Positions 32,924 to 42,405 of a stretch of DNA of 64,000 nucleotides are shown here, piece by piece (the stretch's first letter is position 1; each line of letters begins with the position of its first letter). The stretch lies in NCBI GenBank assembly GCA_903911145.1, contig CAIWCD010000005.1, forward strand, positions 21,806 to 85,805, written 5' to 3'. The notes under the pieces are model-generated. The model was given only the letters and a program-made list of their open reading frames with translations, was not told the DNA's origin and did no database searches. The position numbers and the translations under genes were made by a program. Source of the stretch: an uncultured delta proteobacterium. GTDB lineage: Bacteria; Myxococcota; Myxococcia; Myxococcales; 40CM-4-68-19.

Positions 32924-35722
32924 ATGTCGAGCACTTCGCAGACTCCTCCTCCGCATCCTCCTCGCGCGCAATCGCTCACTCCAGCGGTCCTGCGCGCGCG
33001 CGAGCGCCTTGCTCTGGGCCGCGCGGAGATCCGCGGGCGACACCAGGCGGGCGCGGGAGGACAGGAGATCGTCCGGGCGATCTCGGCGCTGACCGACGAG
33101 GTGATCTGCGAGCTGTTCGCCGCCATCACAAACGAGATCGTTGGTGTTCAAAGCATCCCGCTCGCGCTCGTCGCGACCGGTGGGTACGGACGGCACGAAC
33201 TCGCGCCACGCTCGGATGTCGATCTGCTCGCGCTGCTCCCCGACGAGAACGCTCCAGGGGCTGCCGAGGCCGCGCTGGTGGCGGAGCAGCTGCATCGCGC
33301 GCTCTGGGATGCGGGGCTCGAGGCGGGGTTCGCCGCGCGAACCTTGGCGCAGTCGCTCGCTCTGGCTGATCAGGATCACACCGCGCGCACGGCGCTGCTC
33401 GATTGCCGGCTGATCGCAGGCGATGCGGCGCTCTACAAGACGCTCGAGCGTGCGGCGGTCGTCGAGTGGGATTCGCGGCGAGTCGAAGAGTTCATCAAGG
33501 ACAAGCTCGACGAGCAGCAGGCGCGCCGGAAGCGATACGGCGGCTCTATCTGGCTGCTCGAGCCGCATCTCAAACAGGGCAAGGGCGGCCTGCGCGATCT
33601 GCAATGCGCGCTCTGGATCGCGCGCGCACGTCACAAGGTCGCAGGGCTCGGCGAAGCGGGCGAGCGCGGTCTTCTTCCCTCGCGCGACGTCGCGGCCGCG
33701 CGAGCCGCGAGAGATTGGCTCTGGCGCCTGCGCAACGAGCTGCACGAGACGACGGGCCGCCGCGATGATCGCCTCACGTTCGACAACCAGAGGAAGATTG
33801 CGCAGGCCCTCGGCTACGCCGACACAGAGCACGAGTTGGGTGTCGAGCGGCTCATGCGCGAGACGTACACGGCGCTGCAGGAGATCGCGCGCGCCTCCGA
33901 TGCGCTGATCGATCGCTGCGCGATTGAAGAGATTCCACGTCCGTCGTCGCTGGTGACGAGTCTCCCTGCGCTCGCCGGTGCACTGCTCGGGCGCAGGCCG
34001 CCCCAGGCCAAGCCGATCGACGCGGCCTTCAAGCTGTGGCACGGGCGCATCACCGTCGCCGACAAGGACACGTTTGCGCGCAGGCACGCAGATCTCGTGC
34101 GCGTCTTCGCCGTCGCGGAATCTCTCGACGTCCCGATCTACAGCTACGCGCGTGATCTGCTCGTGCAGGAGCTCGCCCGCCTCGGGCCTGAGCTCGCCAA
34201 CGATCGAGACGCCCACTTCGAGTGCTGGCAGATCTTCACGCGCGAGGGCAGCGTCGGTGCGCAGCTCTTCGCGATGCATGAACTGGGTGTGCTCGGCGCG
34301 CTCTTCCCCGAGTTGCAGCGGCTGCGGGCCCGCGCGCAGCACAGCCTCTACCATGTGTACACGGTCGACACGCACACCGTCTTCGCGCTCCAGCGCATGT
34401 GCCGATTGCGCGCTGGCGCGCTCGGCGAAGAAGAGCCGGAGCTCACGCGGGTCGCACGCGCGCAGGAGCGGCCGCTCGCGCTCATGCTCGGTCTGCTCTT
34501 CCACGACCTCGGAAAAGGGCTCGGCGGTGATCATTCACAGCGCGGCGCCGAGTTGGTCCGGGCCTACGCAGAGCGGGTCGCGCTCGATCCGGCCGACGCG
34601 GCAGACGTCGAGTGGCTGGTGCTGCAGCACCTGACGATGAGCCACATCTCGCAGCGTCGCGATCTCGAGGACGTCGAGTTGATCGAAGCGTTCGCGCGCG
34701 ACTGCCGCACGGTCGAGCGTCTCGAGATGCTCTACCTCCTGACCTACGCAGACATGGCCTCGGTGTCGCCGGAGAATTGGAACGGGTGGAAAGCGGGCCT
34801 CTTGCGCACGCTCTATGAAAAGGCCCACGCGGTGCTGCAGGCGGAGGGCATGGACGCCCCTGAGCATGAGCGCGTTCTGGAGGCGCGGCGCGATCGGCTC
34901 GCCGCGCAGATCGCGGCCCTGCTTGCTCCCGTCGAGGAGCCGTCTCTTCGCGGACGTCCAGAGCGTGCGCGGCCCACCAGTGCGCCACCGCCGACGACTC
35001 CGACTTCTCTCGCGACGCAGTTCGTTCACGCTGCACCGGAGCGATATCTCTCCACGGTGCGACCCGCTGATGCCGCGCGCCATCTCGCGCTCTGGCTCGA
35101 TGCACGCCGAAGCGGTTTCGCCTCGGAGTTGCGGCTGCGGGAGAGCGGCGAGGCGGAGTTGACGCTGCTTGCTCCGGATCGTCCCGGTCTCCTTGCGCTC
35201 TTCTCGGCCGCGCTGGCTGCGGCCGGGATCGATATTCTCACCGCAGAGGTTCATTCGCTCGAAGGAGGGATCGCACTCGATCGCTTCCTCGTCCGCGAAC
35301 CCGGCGGCGGTGCTCCCGCGGTTGGTCGATGGGAGACGGCGCGCAACGATCTGCGCAAGCTGCTCGCGGGCGAGGAGAGTCCGGCGCGCCTTGTTCAGAA
35401 GCGGTTGCGGCGCTCTGCCTATGCCAGCGCGCAGCCCGCGGTGGAGACGCGGGTGCGCCTCGACAACCGGTCGTCGCAGCGCTTCACTGTGCTCGACGTG
35501 ATCGCGCAGGACCGCCCTGGGCTTCTCTTTGCGATCGCCGAAGCACTTCACGATGCAGGCGCGTCGATCGAGTTGGCGCGAATCGCGACAGAGGGCAACC
35601 GCGCCGCCGACGCGTTCTACCTGCGGGACGCGCGTGCCGCGGGCCGCAAGTTGGTTGACGACGCACGTGGTGCGCAGGTGCTGCAGGCCGTCCGATCCGC
35701 CATCGCCGCTCTGGGCGCGTAG
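32924..35722 (+). CDS. glnD: [Protein-PII] uridylyltransferase / uridylyl-removing enzyme
   Basis: 932 residues. Order: nucleotidyltransferase domain (GGYGRHELAPRSDVDLL from about residue 86), a PII-uridylyltransferase helical region, an HD domain (FHDLGKGLGGDHSQRGAEL; His527), then two ACT domains (about 740-830 and 845-932). By family rules it senses glutamine through ACT and adds or removes UMP on PII to control nitrogen assimilation. No PII (glnB) or glutamine synthetase gene lies in the window. The length is slightly above the E. coli enzyme. Confidence 0.96.
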   Translation: MSSTSQTPPPHPPRAQSLTPAVLRARERLALGRAEIRGRHQAGAGGQEIVRAISALTDEVICELFAAITNEIVGVQSIPLALVATGGYGRHELAPRSDVDLLALLPDENAPGAAEAALVAEQLHRALWDAGLEAGFAARTLAQSLALADQDHTARTALLDCRLIAGDAALYKTLERAAVVEWDSRRVEEFIKDKLDEQQARRKRYGGSIWLLEPHLKQGKGGLRDLQCALWIARARHKVAGLGEAGERGLLPSRDVAAARAARDWLWRLRNELHETTGRRDDRLTFDNQRKIAQALGYADTEHELGVERLMRETYTALQEIARASDALIDRCAIEEIPRPSSLVTSLPALAGALLGRRPPQAKPIDAAFKLWHGRITVADKDTFARRHADLVRVFAVAESLDVPIYSYARDLLVQELARLGPELANDRDAHFECWQIFTREGSVGAQLFAMHELGVLGALFPELQRLRARAQHSLYHVYTVDTHTVFALQRMCRLRAGALGEEEPELTRVARAQERPLALMLGLLFHDLGKGLGGDHSQRGAELVRAYAERVALDPADAADVEWLVLQHLTMSHISQRRDLEDVELIEAFARDCRTVERLEMLYLLTYADMASVSPENWNGWKAGLLRTLYEKAHAVLQAEGMDAPEHERVLEARRDRLAAQIAALLAPVEEPSLRGRPERARPTSAPPPTTPTSLATQFVHAAPERYLSTVRPADAARHLALWLDARRSGFASELRLRESGEAELTLLAPDRPGLLALFSAALAAAGIDILTAEVHSLEGGIALDRFLVREPGGGAPAVGRWETARNDLRKLLAGEESPARLVQKRLRRSAYASAQPAVETRVRLDNRSSQRFTVLDVIAQDRPGLLFAIAEALHDAGASIELARIATEGNRAADAFYLRDARAAGRKLVDDARGAQVLQAVRSAIAALGA

Positions 35723-35757
35723 CGATGCTGGCCTCGACGATGGGACCCGCACGGATA

Positions 35758-35788
35758 TGACAATGTGACTCTTATTGTCACATTGTCA
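35758..35788. terminator. 12-bp perfect inverted repeat between convergent genes
   Basis: TGACAATGTGAC (35758-35769) and GTCACATTGTCA (35777-35788) are perfect inverted copies with the 7-base loop TCTTATT. The site lies between the glnD stop and the xer stop, both facing it. No U-tract follows. A bidirectional terminator is the simplest reading. It resembles a CRP-type TGTGA/TCACA pair, but the half-site spacing is nine instead of six. Confidence 0.55.
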
Positions 35789-35800
35789 CTTCCGACGTCT

Positions 35801-36705
<905 letters not shown>

Positions 36706-36709
<4 letters not shown>

Positions 36710-37335
36710 CCGTGCTCCTCGAACTTCCCTTTGCCCTGGCGGAGGATCTCGGGGATGGGACCGCAGAGATCGAGCACGGTGCTCGGCTCATTCAACGTCG
36801 CGCCGCCGTCGAGAATCAGATCGATCGCGTGGCCGAGCTGCTCCTGTACTTCGCCCGCATCGATGGGCATCTCCATCTCGGCGTCGGGAAGTTGCGCTGA
36901 GGTGGTGGCGAGCGGTCTTCCGAGCGCCTCGACCAGCGCGAGCGCGATCGGTGCATCGGGGATGCGGATACCGACCGTGCGCTGTCGGGTGAGCGCGGTG
37001 CGCGGCACGATCTTCGTCGCAGGAAGAACGAACGTGAACGGCCCCGGAGTCAGCCGCTTGATGATTCGATAGGCCTCGTTGCTGACGATGGCGTACTTCG
37101 CGACCTCGGCGAGATCGGCGCAGAGGATGGTGAACGGCTTGCGATCGTCGCGCCGCTTGAGCGCAGCCATCCGCTCGACGGCCTTCTTCTGCGAGAAGTC
37201 GCAGCCGATCGCGTAGTAGGTGTCGGTTGGATAGGCGATGATCCCGTTCGCCTCGAGCGCCGCGAGCGCGCGCTGGATGTGATGCGGCTGCGGGTGCCGC
37301 GCATCGACCTCTTGAATCGGAGCTTGTCTGGCCAC
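36706..37335 (-). CDS. L-threonylcarbamoyladenylate synthase family (Sua5/YciO/YrdC)
   Basis: 209 residues. The YrdC fold signatures are seen: GIIAYPTDTYYAIGCD near 31, KRRDDRKPFTIL, KRLTPGPFTFVLPA and a TVGIRIPD strand. Family members make the threonylcarbamoyl-AMP intermediate for the t6A37 tRNA modification. The short single-domain form is TsaC/YciO-like, lacking the Sua5 C-terminal domain, and the KxR..S..N-type active-site details differ between TsaC and YciO, so the exact paralogue is unsure. Upstream of and overlapping the Xer gene, divergent from ndk. Confidence 0.85.
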
Positions 37336-37463
37336 GAGGGAAGCCTCTCTCGGGAATCACGTTCCGTAAAGAAAACGGGCGCGTCGACTCCTCTGGCTGC
37401 CTTGTCCGTGGAGCCCTCCTATGGTAATGGCGCGCGCCTCATCACCCACGAGGGAGTTTTCAC

Positions 37464-37901
37464 ATGGCCATCGAGCGTACGTTCTCCATTCTCAAGCCCG
37501 ACGCACTCCAGTCCGGCGTCATCGGCAAGGTCCTCGCGAAGTTCGAGGAGGCCGGTCTCAAGCCCGTGGCGATGAAGATGGTGCAGCTCTCGCGCGCCGA
37601 GGCCGAGGAGTTCTACGGCATCCACCGCGAGCGCGGCTTCTTCAAGGCGCTCATCGACTTCATGACGTCGGGCCCGGTGATCCTGCAGGTTCTCGAGGGC
37701 GAGAACGCGATCGCGAAGAACCGCGAAGTGATGGGCGCGACGAACCCGGCCAACGCCGCGGAGGGCACCATCCGCCGGTCGTTCGCCAAGAGCATCGACG
37801 CCAACACCGTGCACGGCTCCGACTCGGCGGAGAACGCCAAGATCGAGATCGCCTACTTCTTCGCGGGCACCGAGATCGTCAAGTACAACTGGGCGAAGTA
37901 A
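37464..37901 (+). CDS. ndk: Nucleoside diphosphate kinase
   Basis: 145 residues, near full family length. The active-site motif [20 protein letters not shown] holds the phospho-acceptor His117, and the N-terminal [13 protein letters not shown] is the NDK signature. It transfers the gamma phosphate between nucleoside triphosphates and diphosphates. GAGGGAG precedes the ATG. Codon use is almost all C- or G-ending, as expected of a highly expressed gene. It is divergent from the tsaC-type gene across a 128-bp gap. Confidence 0.98.
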   Translation: MAIERTFSILKPDALQSGVIGKVLAKFEEAGLKPVAMKMVQLSRAEAEEFYGIHRERGFFKALIDFMTSGPVILQVLEGENAIAKNREVMGATNPANAAEGTIRRSFAKSIDANTVHGSDSAENAKIEIAYFFAGTEIVKYNWAK

Positions 37902-37947
37902 GAGTTCACGTACGCGGCGGAGCCGGGCGCGTTAGAGTGGAGCCACT

Positions 37948-39246
37948 TTGGTTCCAATCTGGCAGTGGGTCGCCGTCGCGGCCGGACTTTTCGGCTCCGC
38001 ATTCTTCTCCTCCTCCGAGACTGCGCTGACCGCGCTCGGCGAGGCGCGCGTCGCTTCGCTGATCGAACAGGGAGGAACCACCGCGCGCCCGCTTCGGCTC
38101 TGGCAGCGCGATCCCGATCGCGTCCTGATCGCGCTGCTCATCGGCAACACGCTCGTCAACGTCGGCATGGGCATTCTCGCGACGATGATCGCGGACGGGT
38201 ACGGCGTCGGTGATCATCCGGCGGTCCTCACTGGCGTCACGACCTGCGCGCTGCTCACGTTCGGTGAGATCACGCCGAAGACCTTTGCCAAGCGATATGC
38301 GAGCGGTGTTGCCGTGGCCGCGATGCCGCTGGTTGCGCTGACGACGTTCATCCTCTGGCCGGTCGTGTGGATCTTCGCGGCCGTGCCCCGCCTGCTCCAG
38401 CGCGCGATCGGTGCGGAGGGGCCTTCGCAATCTCCCGTGACGTCGCAGGAGTTGGGCTTCCTGATTGAGCACGGCGCGCGCCACGGTGCGCTCGACGCGG
38501 CATCAGAAGAGCTGCTCAGCTCGGTGCTGAAGTTCAGTGAGACGCGCGTGAAGGAGATCATGGTTCCGCGCACGCAGGTGGTCGCGCTCGAGGCGACGGC
38601 GACCTACGAGGAGACGCTCAAGCTCGTCACCGAGAGCGAACTGTCGCGCATCCCCGTCTATCGCGAGACAATGGACGAAGTGATCGGCGTGCTCCAGTCG
38701 CGCCGTTTTCTCGCCGAGCAGCGCGGTGGAGTTCTGCCGGCGGCGTTCACGTTGAGCCGCTACATCAAGCCGCCGTTCTTCGTCCCCGACGCGATGAAGG
38801 TCGCGCGCGTTCTCAGCGAGATGCAGAAGCGCAAGACGCATCTGGCGATCGTCGTCGATGAGCACGGTGGCACCTCCGGCATCGCGACGCTCGAGGACGT
38901 TCTCGAAGAGATCGTCGGCGAGATTCACGACGAGAGCGATGTCGAGGTGAAGCGCCTTCGCGTGCTCCAGGACGGCGTCGTGCTCGCCGATGCGCAGGTT
39001 GCCATCCGCGATGTCGAAGAGCAGCTCGGCGTCGAGTTTCCCGAGGGAGACTTCGACACGCTTGGCGGATTTCTCACGGCCACCGCAGGGCGCGTTCCCC
39101 CTGCTGGCTCGCTGGTGGTCTGGGGGCCGCTGACGTTCACGGTGAAGGCCGCAGACGAGAAGCGCGTGCTGCGCGTCGAGATCGCGCGTGCGCCAGAGCG
39201 GCCGGCGTCGCGGCCGCCACCCGTGAAGAGTGCGCCGGAGAGCTGA
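37948..39246 (+). CDS. CorC/CNNM-type membrane protein (DUF21, CBS pair, CorC_HlyC)
   Basis: 432 residues from a TTG with GGAG five bases before. The DUF21/CNNM transmembrane domain covers about 1-180 (FFSSSETALTALGEARVA start, GEITPKTFAKRYA motif), the two CBS domains lie at about 195-330 (IMVPRTQVVALEATA and HGGTSGIATLEDVLEEIVGE), and the CorC_HlyC domain at about 340-420 (LGVEFPEGDFDTLGGFL). Family members are linked to magnesium and cobalt efflux or resistance, often misannotated hemolysins. It stands 46 bp after ndk. Confidence 0.92.
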   Translation: MVPIWQWVAVAAGLFGSAFFSSSETALTALGEARVASLIEQGGTTARPLRLWQRDPDRVLIALLIGNTLVNVGMGILATMIADGYGVGDHPAVLTGVTTCALLTFGEITPKTFAKRYASGVAVAAMPLVALTTFILWPVVWIFAAVPRLLQRAIGAEGPSQSPVTSQELGFLIEHGARHGALDAASEELLSSVLKFSETRVKEIMVPRTQVVALEATATYEETLKLVTESELSRIPVYRETMDEVIGVLQSRRFLAEQRGGVLPAAFTLSRYIKPPFFVPDAMKVARVLSEMQKRKTHLAIVVDEHGGTSGIATLEDVLEEIVGEIHDESDVEVKRLRVLQDGVVLADAQVAIRDVEEQLGVEFPEGDFDTLGGFLTATAGRVPPAGSLVVWGPLTFTVKAADEKRVLRVEIARAPERPASRPPPVKSAPES

Positions 39247-39267
39247 GCGCGCGGCTGCGAAGCGAGG

Positions 39268-40368
39268 TCAGGGTGTTTCTGAGCGCGAGATCGTCGCGCC
39301 TGGCGTCGCCACCAGATCCGTCGAGCCGTTGGAGATCTCACATCCTGACAGCGTGAGTACGCCCTGCGATGCGACTGCCGCGGCGGCCTGTCCCGCGCCC
39401 TGGATCATGCATCCACGAATCGCCGCGCGTCCCCCCATGACCGAGACGGCCGCGCCTCCGTTGTCCAGAATGCGATCCCCGTCCGAATCGATCTGGCTGT
39501 TGTTCGCGTACAGCCCGTCCCCCTCGAGCCCCTGCGCGTCGGAGCGCGCACCGGAGATGAGATTCTGCGAGAGAGAGGCTGTCGAGTTGAGAAGCTTGAT
39601 GCCGATGCTTCCGGCGCGAACGATTCGGTTGCCGCGAATCCGCAGCGGGTGCGCGCCGGAGATTGAGAGGGCAGCTTCGCTGAAAGGTCCATCGAACAGC
39701 GTCTCCTCGATCGAACCCGAGCTGAGAATTACGCCCGCTCCCGTCCGGCTGGTCTCTGCGATGCGACTCGCCTTGAGCTCGAAGCGGGAATGAAACGCCA
39801 GCAAGCCGTACTCGGTGCGCGTGATGTGCAGGTGATCAATTCGGGCGCGCGTGTGGGCGAGGTAGAGCGCCGACCCGCGGTGATCGGCCAGTTCGAGACT
39901 CGAGATCGTCGCGTCGCAACCCTGGAGCCAGACTCCGAACTGGCTCGTGTGCGCGACTCCTCCTCCTCGCAGCGAGAGCGAGCCCCGATGCATCACAATA
40001 CCGCGCGTTCCGCCGACGACGTGGACCTCGAGCAACGCCACACCGAACGCGTCCTCGGCTGCGATGCCGACGCCTCTCGGCGATGCGCGCACAAGCAGCC
40101 CTTCAACGGTGACGCCATTTCCGCGGATGGTGAGCGTTGTCTCTCCGCCCTCGAGCGTTGCTCCGGGCGACGCGATGAGGTGCACGCGCGGGCCGATCGT
40201 CCACGGGCCGCGATAGTTGCCCGCGGGAAGTTGCACGGTCTGCCCCGGCTGCAGCGATGCAGCCCAGGCTGCGTCGGGCATGGCGGCAAGCAGCCCACGC
40301 GGCACAAGCGCCAGCGCGAGGAGCAGCAGGCAGCTGGCGCGCAGACGCGTTGGATGGTGCGCAGGCAT
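39268..40368 (-). CDS. Secreted right-handed beta-helix protein
   Basis: 366 residues with a signal peptide (about 1-29). The mature part begins LQPGQTVQLPAGNYRGPWTI, typical of parallel beta-helix proteins, then has repeated short strands with G/N turns (GVWLQGCDATISS, GLLAFHSRFELKAS, GIKLLNSTASLSQ, GDGLYANNSQIDS) like the PbH1/NosD-type repeats. Enzymatic activity cannot be judged. The ATG at 40368 is chosen because it starts the signal peptide; the frame stays open upstream over rlmN. It is divergent from rlmN. Confidence 0.72.
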   Translation of the reverse strand: MPAHHPTRLRASCLLLLALALVPRGLLAAMPDAAWAASLQPGQTVQLPAGNYRGPWTIGPRVHLIASPGATLEGGETTLTIRGNGVTVEGLLVRASPRGVGIAAEDAFGVALLEVHVVGGTRGIVMHRGSLSLRGGGVAHTSQFGVWLQGCDATISSLELADHRGSALYLAHTRARIDHLHITRTEYGLLAFHSRFELKASRIAETSRTGAGVILSSGSIEETLFDGPFSEAALSISGAHPLRIRGNRIVRAGSIGIKLLNSTASLSQNLISGARSDAQGLEGDGLYANNSQIDSDGDRILDNGGAAVSVMGGRAAIRGCMIQGAGQAAAAVASQGVLTLSGCEISNGSTDLVATPGATISRSETP

Positions 40369-40434
40369 GAAGGCCGGACAGTACCCTGCGCGCCGCGCTG
40401 GCCGATCGCACTTGATGGTGTACAAGCAGCGCGC

Positions 40435-41637
40435 ATGCTTCCTGTCGTCTCGCCAAATCCTCCGCAGAGCCCTGCGCCAGACGAGCGCCCGGATCTGCGC
40501 ACGCTCTCTCTGTCCGCGCTGCAGGCACTCGTCGCGCTCCTCGGCGAGAAACCGTTTCGTGCCAAGCAGCTCTTCCGCTGGCTGCATCACAAAGGCGCGG
40601 CCTCGTTCGATGAGATGACCGATCTGGCGCGGCCGTTTCGCGAGCAGCTTGCGCGCGAGACGCAGCTGACGCGGCTCACCGCTGACGCCGTGCAGGTCTC
40701 GACCGACGGCACGCGCAAGTATCGCTTCCGCACCTGGGACAATCGCTTCATCGAGTCGGTCTACATGCCCGACGAGGTCGGCGAGCCCGCGTTCGATCCC
40801 GATGCCGACGATGAAGATCCCGTCGAAGAGCCTCTCGCGCGCAGCAGTGGCAAGCCCGCGCGCGTGCGCCGTACGCTCTGTGTTTCGACGCAGGTTGGCT
40901 GCGCGATGGGCTGCCGTTTCTGCATGACGGGAACGATGGGTCTGGTGCGCAACCTGACCGCCGGCGAGATCGTCGATCAGGTCTATCGCGTCAACGCGGA
41001 CCTGCGCGGCATCAACAAGGGCGAGATGGATGCGCAGCGCCCATTGACCAACCTCGTCTACATGGGGATGGGCGAGCCACTGCATAATTATGCAAACGTG
41101 AAGCGCTCGCTCGATCTGCTGCTGCACCAGGATGGCGCGAACTTCAGCCACCGGCACGTCACGGTGAGCACGTCTGGCCTCGTCCCGAACATTCTGCGGC
41201 TCGGCGAAGAGACGCAGGTGAAGCTCGCGGTGAGCTTGAACGCGACCACCGATGAGCAGCGCGCGAAGCTGATGCCGGTCGACAAGAAGTGGAACATCGC
41301 GGCGCTGCTCGAGGCGTGCCGGCAGTTCCCGATGAAGAACGGGCGTCGCATCACGTTTGAGTACGTGATGCTGCGCGGAGTGAACGACACCGACGAGGAC
41401 GCGGAGCGCCTGTCGACGCTGCTCGCGGGGATGCCGGTGAAGGTCAATCTCATCCCGTACAACGAGAATCCGGGTCTTGGCTTCGGCGATCCGGGCGTCG
41501 AGCGGGTGCAGGCGTTCCGGCGGCATCTCGAGCGGCGCGGCTTCGCTGCGATGGTGCGCAAGAACCGCGGGCGGGACATCGCGGCGGCCTGTGGACAGCT
41601 CGCAGTGGCAGGGCAGGAGCGACCGCGCGCACGATAA
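40435..41637 (+). CDS. rlmN: Dual-specificity 23S rRNA/tRNA adenine-C2 methyltransferase
   Basis: 400 residues. The radical-SAM motif is CAMGCRFC (Cys156, Cys160, Cys163) within TQVGCAMGCRFCMTGTMG. The Cys near the C-terminus (Cys386 in DIAAACGQL) and the preceding NRGRD match RlmN, which methylates A2503 of 23S rRNA and A37 of some tRNAs. Before the radical-SAM motif (about 117-140) there is an acidic insertion, DADDEDPVEEP, not usual in the family. The start follows the divergent beta-helix gene. Confidence 0.95.
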   Translation: MLPVVSPNPPQSPAPDERPDLRTLSLSALQALVALLGEKPFRAKQLFRWLHHKGAASFDEMTDLARPFREQLARETQLTRLTADAVQVSTDGTRKYRFRTWDNRFIESVYMPDEVGEPAFDPDADDEDPVEEPLARSSGKPARVRRTLCVSTQVGCAMGCRFCMTGTMGLVRNLTAGEIVDQVYRVNADLRGINKGEMDAQRPLTNLVYMGMGEPLHNYANVKRSLDLLLHQDGANFSHRHVTVSTSGLVPNILRLGEETQVKLAVSLNATTDEQRAKLMPVDKKWNIAALLEACRQFPMKNGRRITFEYVMLRGVNDTDEDAERLSTLLAGMPVKVNLIPYNENPGLGFGDPGVERVQAFRRHLERRGFAAMVRKNRGRDIAAACGQLAVAGQERPRAR

Positions 41638-41658
41638 CAAGGCGTCTTCGTGGCGTCA

Positions 41659-41687
41659 CAGTTACAGCGATGACACCTCGTTGTCAC
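41659..41687 (+). promoter_or_regulatory. Candidate Pho box upstream of phoB
   Basis: Three 7-bp elements, CAGTTAC (41659), ATGACAC (41670) and TTGTCAC (41681), repeat with an exact 11-bp period, the arrangement of the PhoB-binding Pho box. The last ends 13 bp before the phoB ATG, so the promoter would lie upstream or the transcript be nearly leaderless. Part of it is also the inverted pair TGACA/TGTCA (41671-41686). Confidence 0.45.
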
Positions 41688-41700
41688 AAAGCGCCGATAG

Positions 41701-42405
41701 ATGCCTTCCGTGCCGAATATCCTCATCGTCGATGACGAACGCGACCTGGTACAGGTGGTCGAGTTCAATCTGCGCCAGGCGGGATTCGAGACTGCGAGCG
41801 CCTTCGATGGCGAGCAGGCTCTCGCACTCGTGAAGCAGCGCGTGCCCGATCTCATCGTGCTCGATCTGATGCTGCCGGACATTCCGGGCACCGAGATCTG
41901 CCGCAATCTGAAGTCGAACCCACGCACGAAGAACGTGCCCGTCATCATGCTCACGGCGCGCGGCGACGAGGTCGATCGCGTCGTTGGATTCGAGTTGGGA
42001 GCCGACGATTTCGTGACCAAGCCGTTCTCGGTGCGCGAGTTGGTGCTGCGCGTGAAGGCGATTCTCCGGCGTGGCGCTGGTGTTGAGGAGGAGCGGTTGC
42101 GCGAGAAGGTGGGTCCGGTGCGCGTCGACCCGACGGCTCACCGTGCCTTCGTCGGTGCAGCCGAGATCGAGCTGACCGCGCTCGAGTTCAAGCTGCTCTC
42201 GACCTTCATGTCGCGACTCGGCCGCGTGCAGACGCGCGAGATGCTGTTGCAGGACGTCTGGGAGATGTCGAGCGAACTGCAGACGCGCACGGTCGACACG
42301 CACGTCAAGCGACTGCGCGAAAAGCTCGGGCCCGAGGGGCGCGATCTGATCGAGACGGTGCGCGGCGTCGGCTATCGCATGCTCGATCCGAGCGAGCGCG
42401 AATGA
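41701..42405 (+). CDS. phoB: Phosphate regulon response regulator (OmpR/PhoB type)
   Basis: 234 residues. Receiver with Asp11-Asp12, phospho-acceptor Asp55 in LIVLDLMLPD, Thr in VIMLTARGDE and Lys in FVTKPFSVRE; winged-helix DNA-binding domain at about 140-232 (LTALEFKLLSTF and VDTHVKRLREKLG). The next six genes are a full phosphate regulon, so PhoB is a safe role assignment. It overlaps phoR by 4 bp. No good ribosome site is seen before the ATG. Confidence 0.95.
   Translation: MPSVPNILIVDDERDLVQVVEFNLRQAGFETASAFDGEQALALVKQRVPDLIVLDLMLPDIPGTEICRNLKSNPRTKNVPVIMLTARGDEVDRVVGFELGADDFVTKPFSVRELVLRVKAILRRGAGVEEERLREKVGPVRVDPTAHRAFVGAAEIELTALEFKLLSTFMSRLGRVQTREMLLQDVWEMSSELQTRTVDTHVKRLREKLGPEGRDLIETVRGVGYRMLDPSERE

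Noticed and set aside
31736..34534. A 932-codon leftward open frame opposite the amidase and glnD
   Set aside because: It is rich in Arg/Leu/His in a pattern typical of antisense frames of GC-rich genes and lies over two genes with clear motifs, so it is a shadow.
35764..35783. CRP-like site (TGTGA and TCACA halves)
   Set aside because: The half-sites are nine bases apart instead of six and the site lies between two gene ends, so a terminator hairpin is more likely.
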